DNA of 64,000 bases from JBFAPK01 sp040676675 (GCF_040676675.1 NZ_JBFAPK010000002.1:1-64000); one strand, 5' to 3'; positions 43,154 through 52,447 are shown, numbered from the stretch's first letter. Notes: generated by a model from the sequence alone, not told the origin. Translations and numbers: made by a program.

Positions 43154-44319
43154 CGCCCCCGCCCGCCGTGCTGGGTCGGCGCATCCAGTTGATCCACGCC
43201 GCCCAGTGGTTGTACGCGGCCGACGGCGACGGGTACGCGACGATCGCCCGGGGCTTCGACGAGGACCCCTGGCCCGGGTACGCCCGGCTCCGCACCGCCG
43301 CCCCCCTGTCGCGCAGCCGCACCGGGGTATGGACGACCACCCGGTACGCCACGGGCGCGGCGCTCCTCGACGACGCGCGGTTCGCCCGCACCCGGGCCGA
43401 CGGGGCCGCCACGCCGACGCAGGTGCTCACCCTGCCCGAGCTGATCGGCACGCCGGACGAGGAGTTCGACCGGCTCGCCGAGTCGCTCGCGCCGGTACTC
43501 GACGACGCGGCGACCACGCGGTGCCGCGAGTGGGCGGAGCGTGCGGGCGGACGGCTCCTCGACGCCGGGCCGCCCCGGTGCGACCTGGTGCGGGACGTGC
43601 TCCGGCCGGCCGTCGTGGGGCTCCTGGCCGAACTACTGGAGCTCGGCGCGGCGGAACGGGCCCGGTTCGCCGAGCACTGTGCGGCCGTCGAGCCGGCGCT
43701 GGACAGCCTGGTCTGTCCGCAACCGCTCGACCGTACCCGCCGGATGCTGGGCGCCCTGCGCGACCTCGGCGCCGTACCCGGCCGGCGGCCCGGCGTGCTG
43801 CTGGCCGCGCTCGGCGCGCCGATGGCGACCGTACTGGCGACGAACGCCGTCGCGGCGCTGTTCGACCGCCCGGGTGAGTGGTCCAGGGTCGCGGCCGATC
43901 CCACCCGGGCCGCCCGCGTGGTGGCCGAGACCCGGCGTTACGACCCGCCGGTACAGCTGGACGCGCTGGTGGCGCGGCGGGACCTCGAACTCGCCGGCCA
44001 GCCGCTGGCGGCGGGCGACCAGGTGGTCGTGGTGATCGCGGCGGCGAACCGGGACCCGGACGCGTTCGCGCGGCCGGACCGCTTCGACCCCGACCGGACG
44101 GAGACCGTTGCCCCACTCTCCCCCGCGCCGCCGCACCGGCTGGTCGAACCGTTCGCCGTGGCCGTCGCCGAGGGGCTGGTACGCGCGCTGGCCGTGCACC
44201 GTCCGCAGCTGCGACCGGACGGACCGCTGCTGCGCCAGCTGAGGGCGCCGGTGACCCGGCGCGTCCTGCGTTTCCCCGTCGCCGCCGGAGAGCCGGACCG
44301 ATCGATCGGACTGCCATGA
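43150..44319 (+). CDS. P450-like glycosyltransferase helper (DnrQ/EryCII/DesVIII type)
   Basis: 389 residues from GTG 43150, overlapping the remnant's stop. It has a P450 fold outline: N-terminal DPWPGYARLRTAAPLSRSRT, an ExxR-like ETRRYDPPVQL and ANRDPDAFARPDRFDPDRTE. The haem-binding loop is lost: where FGxGxHxC is expected the sequence is LSPAPPHRLVEPFAVAVAEG, with no cysteine. The I-helix Thr/acid pair is also absent. This is the hallmark of helper proteins that activate macrolide and anthracycline amino-sugar transferases. It overlaps the GT gene by four bases (ATGA), so the two are a cognate pair. It is not expected to be a monooxygenase. Confidence 0.9.
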   Translation: MTPPPAVLGRRIQLIHAAQWLYAADGDGYATIARGFDEDPWPGYARLRTAAPLSRSRTGVWTTTRYATGAALLDDARFARTRADGAATPTQVLTLPELIGTPDEEFDRLAESLAPVLDDAATTRCREWAERAGGRLLDAGPPRCDLVRDVLRPAVVGLLAELLELGAAERARFAEHCAAVEPALDSLVCPQPLDRTRRMLGALRDLGAVPGRRPGVLLAALGAPMATVLATNAVAALFDRPGEWSRVAADPTRAARVVAETRRYDPPVQLDALVARRDLELAGQPLAAGDQVVVVIAAANRDPDAFARPDRFDPDRTETVAPLSPAPPHRLVEPFAVAVAEGLVRALAVHRPQLRPDGPLLRQLRAPVTRRVLRFPVAAGEPDRSIGLP

Positions 44320-45608
44320 GGGTTCTCTTCGCCACGCTGCCGCACAGCACACACTGGTACCCGCTCGTCCCGCTCGCCTGGGCACTGCGTACCGCCGGGC
44401 ACGAGGTACGGGTCGCGAGCGAACCGGAGCTGGTCGACGTCATCACCGGCACCGGCCTGACCGCGGTGCCCGTCGGGCGCCGGAACTGGGCCGACGACGA
44501 CCCGGCCGGACGGGCCCTGCTCGACGCGATCCACGACGAGGCGTTCGCGCACCTCTGCGCCTTCGACTTCGCCGGGCGGGACCCGGCGCAGTGGACCTGG
44601 GAGCGGCTGCTGTGCCTGGAGCACGTCACGGTACCGGGACACAGCGCCGTGCTGGGCAACGACTCGGTCCTCGACGAACTCGTCGCCTTCGCCCGCGCCT
44701 GGCGGCCGGACCTGGTCGTCTGGGAGACGTACACGGTCGCCGGCGCGGTGGCGGCCACCGTCGTGGGCGCGGCGCACGCCCGGATGATCGCCGGCCCGGA
44801 CGTGACGATGCGGGTACGCCGGGAGTTCTTGCGGCAGACGGGGAAGCGCCCCGTCGAGCACCGTTTCGACCCCACCGCCGAGTGGCTGGGCTGGACGCTG
44901 GAGCGGCTCGGGTGCGCCGAACCGTTCACCGAGGAGCTGGTGACGGGGCAGTGGACGATCGACTCGACGCCGGCCAGTACCCGGCTCGACGCGGACCGGT
45001 CGACCGTGCCGATGCGTTACGTCCCGTTCAACGGGCCGTCGGTGCTCCCCCACTGGCTCCGTACGCCCGCGGCGCGGCCCCGGATCTGCCTCACCTTCGG
45101 GGTCTCCGAGTGGGTGGCGCAGTGGTTGACCGACGAGAGGCTCGCCGACCTGTTGGGCGCCCTCGCCGAGCTGGACGTCGAGGTGGTGGTGACCGGCGTG
45201 GCCGACCGGGCCGAGCGGCTGCGGACGGGTGCGCCGAACGTCCGCCTGGTCGGCTTCGTACCGCTCAACGATCTTCTGCCGACCTGCGCCGCGGTGGTGC
45301 ACCACGGTGGCGTCGGCACGAAGGCGACGGCCGAGCTGCACGGGGTGCCACAGGTGATCCTCTCGTTCGGGGCGGACACGACGCTCATGGGCGAACAGGT
45401 CGAGCGCCTCGGCGCGGGGCTGTGGCAGCCGATCGCCGACGTCACGCCGGCATCGCTGCGGCAGCGGGTGGCCCGCGTGGTCGGCGAGGAGTCCTTCGCC
45501 GCGGGCGCCCGGCGGCTGCGCGACGAGCTGCTGGCCGCCCCGAGCCCCAACGAGGTCGTACCGGTCCTGGAGAAGCTGACCGCCGAGCGCCGGGGCAGGC
45601 CGCGCTGA
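44316..45608 (+). CDS. Helper-dependent glycosyltransferase (DnrS/EryCIII/DesVII type)
   Basis: 430-residue GT-B (GT1) enzyme. The N-terminal acceptor half begins MRVLFATLPHSTHWYPLVPL, then AWALRTAGHEVRVASEPELV. The NDP-sugar site is VHHGGVGTKATAELHGVPQV, and FNGPSVLPHWLRTP marks the interdomain segment seen in polyketide GTs. It is co-translated with the P450-like helper; DnrQ/DnrS, AknT/AknS and EryCII/EryCIII pairs have this organisation and attach amino sugars. It probably transfers the product of the DnrJ-type pathway to the aglycone. Confidence 0.9.
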   Translation: MRVLFATLPHSTHWYPLVPLAWALRTAGHEVRVASEPELVDVITGTGLTAVPVGRRNWADDDPAGRALLDAIHDEAFAHLCAFDFAGRDPAQWTWERLLCLEHVTVPGHSAVLGNDSVLDELVAFARAWRPDLVVWETYTVAGAVAATVVGAAHARMIAGPDVTMRVRREFLRQTGKRPVEHRFDPTAEWLGWTLERLGCAEPFTEELVTGQWTIDSTPASTRLDADRSTVPMRYVPFNGPSVLPHWLRTPAARPRICLTFGVSEWVAQWLTDERLADLLGALAELDVEVVVTGVADRAERLRTGAPNVRLVGFVPLNDLLPTCAAVVHHGGVGTKATAELHGVPQVILSFGADTTLMGEQVERLGAGLWQPIADVTPASLRQRVARVVGEESFAAGARRLRDELLAAPSPNEVVPVLEKLTAERRGRPR

Positions 45609-45637
45609 CCCACCGGGTCGCGGGCGGGGCCGAGGAG

Positions 45638-45663
45638 CGCGTGGCGCGGCGCCGCGCCACGCG
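45638..45663. terminator. Bidirectional terminator
   Basis: A 26-nt perfect palindrome (CGCGTGGCGCGGC / GCCGCGCCACGCG) 29 bp after the GT stop and 75 bp from the stop of the convergent 2,3-dehydratase. Confidence 0.7.
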
Positions 45664-45738
45664 GGCGGAGGACACCACCTCCGGGCGCCGCGGAACGGGC
45701 GGGCGCGCAGGTACGGCGGGCGGGCGCGGAGGCTCGGA

Positions 45739-47217
45739 TCAGCCGGCCGGGCCGGCGGGGGCGGCCTCGGCGCAGAGGCTGTGCAGGCAGGCGACCAGGC
45801 TGCGGGCCTGAATGTTCAGGTAGTAGCTGTGCCGGAGCAGGCCGGCCAGCTGGTGCAGGGTCAGCCAGCGGAAGTCGGGGTGTTCGCCCCGGAACCCGGG
45901 CTTCGCCTCCACGACCAGGTAGCGGTTGCGGGCGTGGTAGAAGCGACCGCCCTCCTCCGAGAGGATGGTGTCGAACCTGATCTGGTCGGGCTCGGCGCCC
46001 AACACCTCGGGCAGGAATCTCGGCCACGCCGAGCCCGGCAGCCGCTGGTAGTTCGCCAGCGTGCACTGCACGGTGGGGGCGAGTTCGACCACGTCCACCA
46101 GGCCGGGTTCCGCCCGGGCCTGCACGAGTACGTGCAGCACCCCGTCGACGTTCTTCACCACGAAGGCCAGCAGGCCCTGGCCGACCGGCTCGATCATCGG
46201 CTGCATCCAGTGGCCGACCTCCCGGCCGCCGGCGGTCACGTCGACGCCGATGACGTCGAAGAAGAGGCCGCTCTCGTGGGCGATCCGCCCGTCGGCGTGG
46301 CGCCAGCCCCGCAGCCGGTTGAGCGGTATCCGTCGGGCGTGCACGTCGGTGCGGGTGCGGATGTCGGTGATCCAGCTCAGGATCTGCCCGTCCGTGTGGA
46401 GGGCGCTCCGCTCGGTACCGAGGGAGGCGATCAGCGCGGCGTGGAAGGCGTCGCGCGGCGGGCCGTACGCGGTACCGGCCGCGGCGCCGGCGAAGGGCAG
46501 GCAGGAGAGGACGGTGCGCGCGTCGACGTTGACCAGGTTGTCCACCGCCAGCAGGCGATGCACCTCCCCCAGCGTCAACCAGCAGAATCCGTCCTCCAGC
46601 GGCACCTCGTCGGTGGTCTCGATGACCATGTTGCGGTTGCGTTTGCGGTAGAACCAGGAGCCCTGTTCCGACTGCCGCACGTCCACCAGGACGCGGTGCG
46701 GAGCGCTCGTGCGAAAGAAGTCCAGGTACGGCACGGACTTGCCGCTGTGCACCCTGGTGTAGTTGCTCCGGGTCGCCTGCACGGTGGGAGAAAGCTGCAG
46801 CCCGTTGCAGTTTCCCGGCTCCGCCTTGGCCTGCATCAGACAGTGCAGTACGCCGTCGAAGTTCTTCACCAGGATGCCGAGGATGCCGACCTCTGGTTGG
46901 TTGATGATCGGCTGATCCCACCGCGGCACCTTGGCCTGGGGCATGTGGACCTCCAGCCCCTCGACGGTGAAGAACTTGCCGCTGCGGTGCGCCACGTTCC
47001 CGGTCGTCCGGTCCACGCGCCAGCCGGCCAGCTCGTCCAGCGGCACCCGTCCCGCCCGGGTGTACATGTGCCGGCCGAGACCCGTCAGCCACCGGCCGAA
47101 TTCCTCCGGGTCCGAACCCCGGCCGGCGCCGGACAGTACGGACTCTGCAATTCTCTCCGGTACGGATCTTTCATGCCTCGACAATGTCACGCGACGGACC
47201 GCGACGTGATCCGTCAT
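45739..47217 (-). CDS. NDP-hexose 2,3-dehydratase (DnmT/EvaA/TylX3 family)
   Basis: 492 residues made of two homologous ~220-residue halves, as is normal for this family. Each half has the same ordered motifs: SGKFFTVEGLEVHM / SGLFFDVIGVDVTAG, WDQPIINQPEVGILGILVKN / WMQPMIEPVGQGLLAFVVKN and GSWFYRKRNRNMVIE / GRFYHARNRYLVVE. It eliminates the C-2 hydroxyl of dTDP-4-keto-6-deoxyglucose, the committed step to 2-deoxysugars; the product either is aminated at C-3 or needs a 3-ketoreductase. ATG 47217 is chosen over an upstream in-frame start because AGGAG precedes it. Divergent from the epimerase gene. Confidence 0.93.
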   Translation of the reverse strand: MTDHVAVRRVTLSRHERSVPERIAESVLSGAGRGSDPEEFGRWLTGLGRHMYTRAGRVPLDELAGWRVDRTTGNVAHRSGKFFTVEGLEVHMPQAKVPRWDQPIINQPEVGILGILVKNFDGVLHCLMQAKAEPGNCNGLQLSPTVQATRSNYTRVHSGKSVPYLDFFRTSAPHRVLVDVRQSEQGSWFYRKRNRNMVIETTDEVPLEDGFCWLTLGEVHRLLAVDNLVNVDARTVLSCLPFAGAAAGTAYGPPRDAFHAALIASLGTERSALHTDGQILSWITDIRTRTDVHARRIPLNRLRGWRHADGRIAHESGLFFDVIGVDVTAGGREVGHWMQPMIEPVGQGLLAFVVKNVDGVLHVLVQARAEPGLVDVVELAPTVQCTLANYQRLPGSAWPRFLPEVLGAEPDQIRFDTILSEEGGRFYHARNRYLVVEAKPGFRGEHPDFRWLTLHQLAGLLRHSYYLNIQARSLVACLHSLCAEAAPAGPAG

Positions 47218-47433
47218 GAGGGCTCTCCTGCCTGCATGGCTTGCATCGTACACATAGAAAACTGCCACTTGAACCGTTCTCCACCGAATTGCGGCCGATA
47301 TTCAAGCGAGCCTTGGCGGGCCGCGTGAATCAGATACCTTCCGGCACGCGGCCGAATTCCGGACACATTGATGGCGAGCATTTCTCTACCCCGTTTCAAG
47401 CTCAGCCCTAGCGGGAAACGGAATGGTGTCACC

Positions 47434-48102
47434 ATGGAGATCAAACAACTCAAGGTGGCGGACGCCTACCTGATCCGACCGAGGATCTTCCCAGACTCCC
47501 GCGGGGCCTTCCTGGAATCCTTCAGCCAGCCGGCCTTCCAGGACACCGTCGGCTATCCGCTCGTCGTCAACCAGGTCAATTGTTCGATCTCCCGGAAAGG
47601 TACGGTACGCGGGCTGCACAGTACCGTGCTGCCGCCGGGTCAGGCCCGCTACATCACCTGCGTACAGGGCGCGATCGTGGACATCGTCGTCGACCTGCGG
47701 ATCGGGTCACCCACCTTCGGCGAGCACGTACCGGTCCGGCTGGACGGCGAGTCACGGCACGCGCTGTACCTCGCCGAGGGCCTCTCGCACGGCTTCTCCC
47801 CGATCTCCGCCGAGGCGACCGTCATCTATCTCTGTTCGAGCACCTACGACCCCCCGGGCGAGATCCGCGTGCATCCCCTCGACCCCGAGCTCGCCCTGCC
47901 GTGGCCGGACCGCCACGACGTGATCCTGTCGGAGAAGGACCGCACGGCTCCGAGCCTGCAGGAGGCGCTCCGTCTCGGCACGCTGCCCAGCTACGTCGAG
48001 TGCCGGGAGTTCGTCGACAGGCTGCGCGCCGGTGACCCGCTCCAGGGGCGGAACCCGGCCGCCGCGCCACTCAACCTCGCCCAGCCCGGAGGTTACCGGT
48101 GA
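47434..48102 (+). CDS. dTDP-4-keto-deoxyhexose 3,5- or 5-epimerase (EvaD/DnmU type)
   Basis: 222-residue RmlC-like cupin. Catalytic His is in TVRGLHSTVLPPGQARY, paired with Asp in IVDIVVDLRIGSPTFG; YLAEGLSHGF and STYDPPGEIRVHPLDPEL complete the fold. The length is slightly above RmlC (~185-205), as in EvaD/DnmU, which mainly epimerise C-5 of deoxyamino sugars to give L-configuration. The ATG lacks a strong Shine-Dalgarno sequence. It heads a three-gene operon with GTGA overlaps to the aminotransferase and then the ketoreductase. Confidence 0.9.
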   Translation: MEIKQLKVADAYLIRPRIFPDSRGAFLESFSQPAFQDTVGYPLVVNQVNCSISRKGTVRGLHSTVLPPGQARYITCVQGAIVDIVVDLRIGSPTFGEHVPVRLDGESRHALYLAEGLSHGFSPISAEATVIYLCSSTYDPPGEIRVHPLDPELALPWPDRHDVILSEKDRTAPSLQEALRLGTLPSYVECREFVDRLRAGDPLQGRNPAAAPLNLAQPGGYR

Positions 48103-49214
48103 TACCCCTGTTCAAGGTGGCGATGTCGGAGTCCGCCGCCGGTGCGGTCGCCGACGTACTCGCCAGCGGCAGCGTGGGCCAGGGTCCCCTGGTGAAGCGG
48201 TTCGAGCAGGCGCTGGCCGAGCGCCTCGGCAACCACCGGGTGGTGACCGTCAACAGCGCGACGGCCGGACTGCACCTGGCGCTGCGCCTGGTGACCGACG
48301 AACCGGGACAGGCGCCCGGGGAGGTGCTGTCGACGCCCCTGACGTTCGAGGCCACCAACTTCGCGGTGCTCGCCAACCGGCTGCCGATCCGCTGGGTGGA
48401 CGTCGACCCGCAGACCCTCAACGTGGACCTCGACGACCTGGCCCGAAAGATCACGCCGGCCACCCGAGCCATCATGATCGTGCACTTCGCCGGCTTCCCG
48501 GTGGACCTCGCCCGCCTCAGCCGGATCCTCGACGACGCGGAGGCGGCGTACGGGGTACGGCCCGTCGTGATCGAGGACTGCGCGCACGCCTGGGGTGCCA
48601 CGTACCAGGGCGTCCCGCTTGGCAACCACGGCAACATCTCGGTCTTCAGCTTCCAGGCGATCAAACACCTCACCTGTGTGGACGGCGGCCTGCTGGTGCT
48701 GCCCGAGGACGGCTGGCACCGCCGCGCCCGGCTGCTGCGCTGGTTCGGCATCGACCGGGAGGCCGACCGGCTGCGCAAGGCGCCCGAGGTGGACGAGTGG
48801 GGCTACAAGTTCCACATGAACGACGTGAACGCCGCCATCGGGCTGGCCAACCTGGCGCGGGTGGACGAGATCGTGGCACGGCACCGCGCGAACGCGGCCT
48901 TCTACGACCGGGCGCTGGCGGGAGCCCCCGGACTGGAGATCATCCGGCGGAGCGAGCACCACTCGCCGTCGTACTGGGTCTACCCGCTGCGGGTGCAGAA
49001 CCGCAACGCCTTCGTCAAGCGGATGGACGAGGCCGGCATCGCGGTCAGCCAGGTGCACGAGCGCAACGACCGGCACCCCTGCGTGCGGCAGTACCGCGCA
49101 CTCCTGCCCGGCATGGACCGGGTGGCGGAGGAACTGATCTGCATTCCGGTCGGCTGGTGGCTCTCCGAGCGGGACCGGCAGCACGTCGCCGACGTGATCA
49201 GGGCCGGCTGGTGA
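48099..49214 (+). CDS. Second sugar aminotransferase (DegT/DnrJ/EryC1 family)
   Basis: 371 residues starting at a GTG that overlaps the epimerase stop. The PLP Lys lies in VFSFQAIKHLTCVDGG; RLLRWFGIDREADRLRK and GYKFHMNDVNAAIGLANL are further marks. This is a different branch from the DnrJ-type enzyme at 41.6 kb (which has SFYPTKVLGAYGDGG). The branch includes C-4 aminotransferases such as DesI and, as I recall, some C-3 enzymes (EvaB-like), so the amination position is open. Having two aminotransferases suggests two amino sugars, or one doubly processed sugar. Confidence 0.85.
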   Translation: MIPLFKVAMSESAAGAVADVLASGSVGQGPLVKRFEQALAERLGNHRVVTVNSATAGLHLALRLVTDEPGQAPGEVLSTPLTFEATNFAVLANRLPIRWVDVDPQTLNVDLDDLARKITPATRAIMIVHFAGFPVDLARLSRILDDAEAAYGVRPVVIEDCAHAWGATYQGVPLGNHGNISVFSFQAIKHLTCVDGGLLVLPEDGWHRRARLLRWFGIDREADRLRKAPEVDEWGYKFHMNDVNAAIGLANLARVDEIVARHRANAAFYDRALAGAPGLEIIRRSEHHSPSYWVYPLRVQNRNAFVKRMDEAGIAVSQVHERNDRHPCVRQYRALLPGMDRVAEELICIPVGWWLSERDRQHVADVIRAGW

Positions 49215-50140
49215 CCACCGGCGCGGCGACCGGCCTGCACGTCGCCGTGCTGGGCGCGACCGGCAGCGTCGGCCGGCAGGTGTGCCGGATCCTCGCCCGG
49301 AGGGGTCACCGGGTGCTGGCCGTCGCCCGGCGGCACGCACCGCACGTCGCGGAGCACCCGTTCGTGCCGCTCGATCTCGTCGCCGCCACGCCGTGCCAAC
49401 TCGCCGACCTCTTCCGGTCCCGGCGGGTGGAGGTGGTGGTCAACGCGGCCGGCCAGTGGGGGCCCGACGAGCGGGACATGCGGCGCGCGCACGAGGGGCT
49501 GGTGGCGCAGTTGCTGAGGGCGATCGCGCTCGGCTCCGGTACGCCACGGCTGGTGCAGATCGGCTCCATCCACGAGTACGGCACGGTACCCGCGGGCGCG
49601 TTGATCGACGAGACGACGCCGACCAACCCCACGAACGCGTACGCCCGCACCAAACTGGTCGGCTCGGAGGCCGTGCTGGCCGCCACCCGGGCCGGGCGGG
49701 CGACCGGGCTGGTGCTCCGCCCGGCGAACATGTGCGGCCCGTACCCGCCGCGGGAGACGTTCCTCGCGGCGCTGCTGGAGCGGCTCCGCGCCGCGGGCGG
49801 CACGGACGAGTGTGTCCCGATCAGCATCGGTACGGCCCGACGGGACTTCGTCGACGTACGCGACGTCGCGGAGGCGGTGGTGCGGGCCGCCGAGTCCACC
49901 GCCACCGGCCAGGCCGTCAACCTGGGACGCGGGGTCGCCGTGCACATCGAGGAACTGGTCGACCTGCTGATCCGGGCCGTGGGCTTTCCGGCCGGGCGGG
50001 TCCGGAAGGCGTACGGCCCGGTGGCGAGCCGGGGCGGGGACTGGACCCGGGTCGACATCCGGCGCGCCCGGAGGCTTCTCGGCTGGTCGCCCCGGGTGAG
50101 CCTGGCCGACTCGATCCGGGCGATGGTGGATGCGCGCTGA
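49211..50140 (+). CDS. NAD(P)-dependent 4-ketoreductase/epimerase (DnmV/EvaE type)
   Basis: 309 residues, GTG start overlapping the aminotransferase stop. Extended-SDR fold with the cofactor motif GATGSVGRQV at the N-terminus, QIGSIHEYG carrying the Ser region, catalytic YARTK and LRPANMCGPYPP. It probably reduces the C-4 ketone as the last tailoring step of a dTDP-deoxysugar before transfer, as DnmV, EvaE and UrdR-type proteins do. Last gene of the epimerase operon, followed by a terminator. Confidence 0.88.
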   Translation: MTTGAATGLHVAVLGATGSVGRQVCRILARRGHRVLAVARRHAPHVAEHPFVPLDLVAATPCQLADLFRSRRVEVVVNAAGQWGPDERDMRRAHEGLVAQLLRAIALGSGTPRLVQIGSIHEYGTVPAGALIDETTPTNPTNAYARTKLVGSEAVLAATRAGRATGLVLRPANMCGPYPPRETFLAALLERLRAAGGTDECVPISIGTARRDFVDVRDVAEAVVRAAESTATGQAVNLGRGVAVHIEELVDLLIRAVGFPAGRVRKAYGPVASRGGDWTRVDIRRARRLLGWSPRVSLADSIRAMVDAR

Positions 50141-50196
50141 GCGGTACCCGCCGGTGCCGCGCCCCGACCGCCCGCCCGGACCCGTCGGCGCGGTGC

Positions 50197-50224
50197 TCGG
50201 CGTGCCAGGTCGCTGGCACGCCGA
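50197..50224. terminator. Bidirectional terminator
   Basis: A perfect 12-bp stem TCGGCGTGCCAG / CTGGCACGCCGA with a GTCG tetraloop between the convergent ketoreductase and C-methyltransferase genes. Confidence 0.8.
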
Positions 50225-50245
50225 CCGGACCGCTGGCCGCCGGGT

Positions 50246-51457
50246 TCAGATGACCCGCACCCGGGGCACGTACATGATCCACTTACCGCCGGCGTCCCGG
50301 AACGACCGCTCCCTCGCGATGATCTCGTCGGCGTGGTTCCAGGCGAAGAGCACCGCGTAGTCCGGGCGGGCGGCGGCGAACTCCTCCCCCGGCCGGACCG
50401 GGATGTGCGAGCCCGGCATCAACCGCCCCTGCTTGGCCGGGGTGGTGTCGTAGACGACGGAGACCAGGTCGCGGTCGATCCCGCAGTAGTTGGTCACCGT
50501 GGCGCTCTTCGCGGTGGCGCCGTACCCCACCACCCGCTTGCCCTCCGCCCGCAGTGTACGCAGCAGCTCCGTCAGGTCGGTACGGATCTTCCGCACGTGC
50601 CGGGCGAAGTCGGCGAAGGCCGCCGGGTTGCCGAGGTCGCGGGCGCGCTCCTCGGCCAGCAGCGCGTCGACCGCCGGCGTGGGCCCGCGCTGGCCGCGCC
50701 GGGCCAGCCAGTACCGCACCTCTCCCCCGTGCACCGGGAGCCGCTCCACGTCGACCAGCTCGAACCCGAACCGCCGCGCGACGGCCCGCACCGAAGTGGC
50801 CGTGAAGAAGTAGAAGTGCTCGTCGTAGATCTGGTCGAAGGAGTGCCGTTCGAGGATGTCACCGAGGTACGGGTCCTCGAACACGAAGACCCCGCCCGGC
50901 TTCAGCAGCACGTCCACGCCGCGGAAGATCGAGTCGAGGTACGGGATGTGGCAAATGGTGTTCGCCGCGTAGATGACGTCCGCCTGCCCCTCGGTCGAGC
51001 GGATGTCGGCCGCGGTCGCCTCCTCGAAGAAGTCGACCCGGACCCGTACGCCGTTGTCCCGTGCCAACTGCGCCACGCCGCCCGAGGGCTCGACCCCGAG
51101 ATGCCGGACGCCCGCCTTGCCGATGTTCCTGAGCATGACCCCGTCGTTGCAGCCCAGCTCGACGGCGAAGCTCTCCGGGCCGGTCAGCTCGCGCTCGAGG
51201 AACCGCTGCGCCGTCCGCTCGAAGTGGCTACGCATGACGGTCGAGCCGGACGAGTGGTACGGGTAGTCGTGGTGGAACATCCGGTCCCGGGGGACCTCCT
51301 CCACGAGCTGCACCATGGAACACGACTCGCAGACCCCCACCGCGAGACGGAAGAAGAACTCGTCGTCGGTCTCGTGTGGTCGTGGAAAGGCGTCGGAGAG
51401 GGGTTGGCGACCGAAGTCGAAGAACTCGTGCAGATTGCCACCGCAGATACGACACAC
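50246..51457 (-). CDS. dTDP-sugar C-3 methyltransferase (EvaC/TcaB9/TylC3 family)
   Basis: 403 residues, near the family norm of ~410. An N-terminal zinc-binding region (MCRICGGNLHEFFDFGRQPL with a second pair in CESC) precedes an SAM-binding domain (AVELGCNDGVMLRNIG). The Glu-His of FDQIYDEHFYFFT lies where the catalytic residues of TcaB9 map. A C-terminal Rossmann-like domain follows (RVVGYGATAKSATVTNYCGI). The family methylates C-3 of 4-keto-deoxysugars, including 3-amino sugars en route to vancosamine, tetronitrose or evernitrose. It is co-directional with and just downstream of the PF04199 gene (21 bp). Confidence 0.92.
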   Translation of the reverse strand: MCRICGGNLHEFFDFGRQPLSDAFPRPHETDDEFFFRLAVGVCESCSMVQLVEEVPRDRMFHHDYPYHSSGSTVMRSHFERTAQRFLERELTGPESFAVELGCNDGVMLRNIGKAGVRHLGVEPSGGVAQLARDNGVRVRVDFFEEATAADIRSTEGQADVIYAANTICHIPYLDSIFRGVDVLLKPGGVFVFEDPYLGDILERHSFDQIYDEHFYFFTATSVRAVARRFGFELVDVERLPVHGGEVRYWLARRGQRGPTPAVDALLAEERARDLGNPAAFADFARHVRKIRTDLTELLRTLRAEGKRVVGYGATAKSATVTNYCGIDRDLVSVVYDTTPAKQGRLMPGSHIPVRPGEEFAAARPDYAVLFAWNHADEIIARERSFRDAGGKWIMYVPRVRVI

Positions 51458-51478
51458 GGGAATTCCTCCGCTCGGGGA

Positions 51479-52270
51479 TCAGGAAGGTCTTGAGTCGTCG
51501 ACGAACGCGACCGCCCGGGTCCAGCCGGCGCCGGCGCCGGTGATCCGCACGGGGAAGCACGCCACGTGGAACCCGTACGGCGCGGGAAGGGCATCGAGGT
51601 TCGCCAACCGTTCGATCTGGCAGTACTCGCGGTCGCGCCCGGCGAAGTGCGCCGGCCAGAGCACCGACCGGTCGCCGCTCTCCCGGTACCGCTGGATGAT
51701 GTTGGTGAACGGCGCGTCGAGGCTGAACGCGTCGGTACCGATCACCCGCACCCCGAGGTCGAGCAGCAGGTGCACGGCGCCGCCGTCGAGGCCCACGAAG
51801 TCGGTGAAGTACCGCCGCGTGCCGACCCACCCGGACGCGCCCGTGTGCAGCAGCACGATCTCGCCGGGTTCCGGGGTGTGTTCGATCCTGGCGAACTCCC
51901 GCTTGAGCTCGTCGGACCCGACCGTCCCCGGCTCGCGACCGCTCAGGTCGAGCACGACGCCCGGGGCGTAGAACCAGTCCAGCGGCAGCTCGTCGATGTG
52001 CCGGGGTCCGCCCTCGCGGTACGAGGCCCGAGTGCCGTAGTGCGACGGGGCGTCGACGTGCGTACCGGTGTGACTGGTCAGCGTGATCCGGTCGAGCGAC
52101 AGGAACTCCGCGTCCGGCAGCTCGTCCGGGCTGAAGTCGAGCCCGAAGTGCTCCCGCATCTCCTCGCTCATGTGCACCGCGCCCTGCGCGGGCGTCAGGA
52201 TCTCGTGTACGACCGGATCCGGCTCGAAGAACGACGCGTCCACGGGTGACGAAAGGTCGATGATCCGCAC
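51479..52270 (-). CDS. PF04199 cyclase/kynurenine-formamidase-like metallohydrolase
   Basis: 263 residues. SHTGTHVDAPSHYG provides the metal-binding HxGTHxDxPxH motif of the cyclase family, and IGTDAFSLDAPF with a C-terminal GFHVACFPVRITGAGAGWTR completes it. Characterised members hydrolyse N-formylkynurenine or isatin; others annotated as polyketide cyclases occur in antibiotic clusters. Here it heads a two-gene operon with the C-methyltransferase, inside the sugar cluster. Candidate roles are ring closure/hydrolysis of the aglycone or N-deformylation; the sequence does not decide. Divergent from the nitrososynthase-like gene. Confidence 0.8.
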   Translation of the reverse strand: MRIIDLSSPVDASFFEPDPVVHEILTPAQGAVHMSEEMREHFGLDFSPDELPDAEFLSLDRITLTSHTGTHVDAPSHYGTRASYREGGPRHIDELPLDWFYAPGVVLDLSGREPGTVGSDELKREFARIEHTPEPGEIVLLHTGASGWVGTRRYFTDFVGLDGGAVHLLLDLGVRVIGTDAFSLDAPFTNIIQRYRESGDRSVLWPAHFAGRDREYCQIERLANLDALPAPYGFHVACFPVRITGAGAGWTRAVAFVDDSRPS

Positions 52271-52447
52271 AGCTCACCCCATTCCGACAGATCGGCAGTT
52301 CCTCCATATTGGACGAGCCGACTTGAGACGCGATGGAGCATTGCTGAACGAGCGCGCCAGACCGGACTTCGAGCGCGTCTTGAAGATCGCAAATGATGAT
52401 AGTTGGCGGTCGATGTATCCGAGAGCGCATTCGAAGCGGGGAAACAA
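52271..52447. promoter_or_regulatory. Divergent promoter region with SARP-like half-repeats
   Basis: 177 bp between the PF04199/methyltransferase operon and the acyl-CoA-dehydrogenase-like operon, less GC-rich than the genes. TTCGAGC (from 52369) is followed 11 bp later by CTTGAAG, a weak version of the 11-bp-periodic heptamers bound by SARP activators. A SARP gene lies 4 kb away. The assignment is tentative. Confidence 0.3.

Noticed and set aside
43150..44319. A functional cytochrome P450 for aglycone oxidation
   Set aside because: The haem-ligand cysteine loop is missing, and the gene is co-translated with a glycosyltransferase, which fits the helper class instead.
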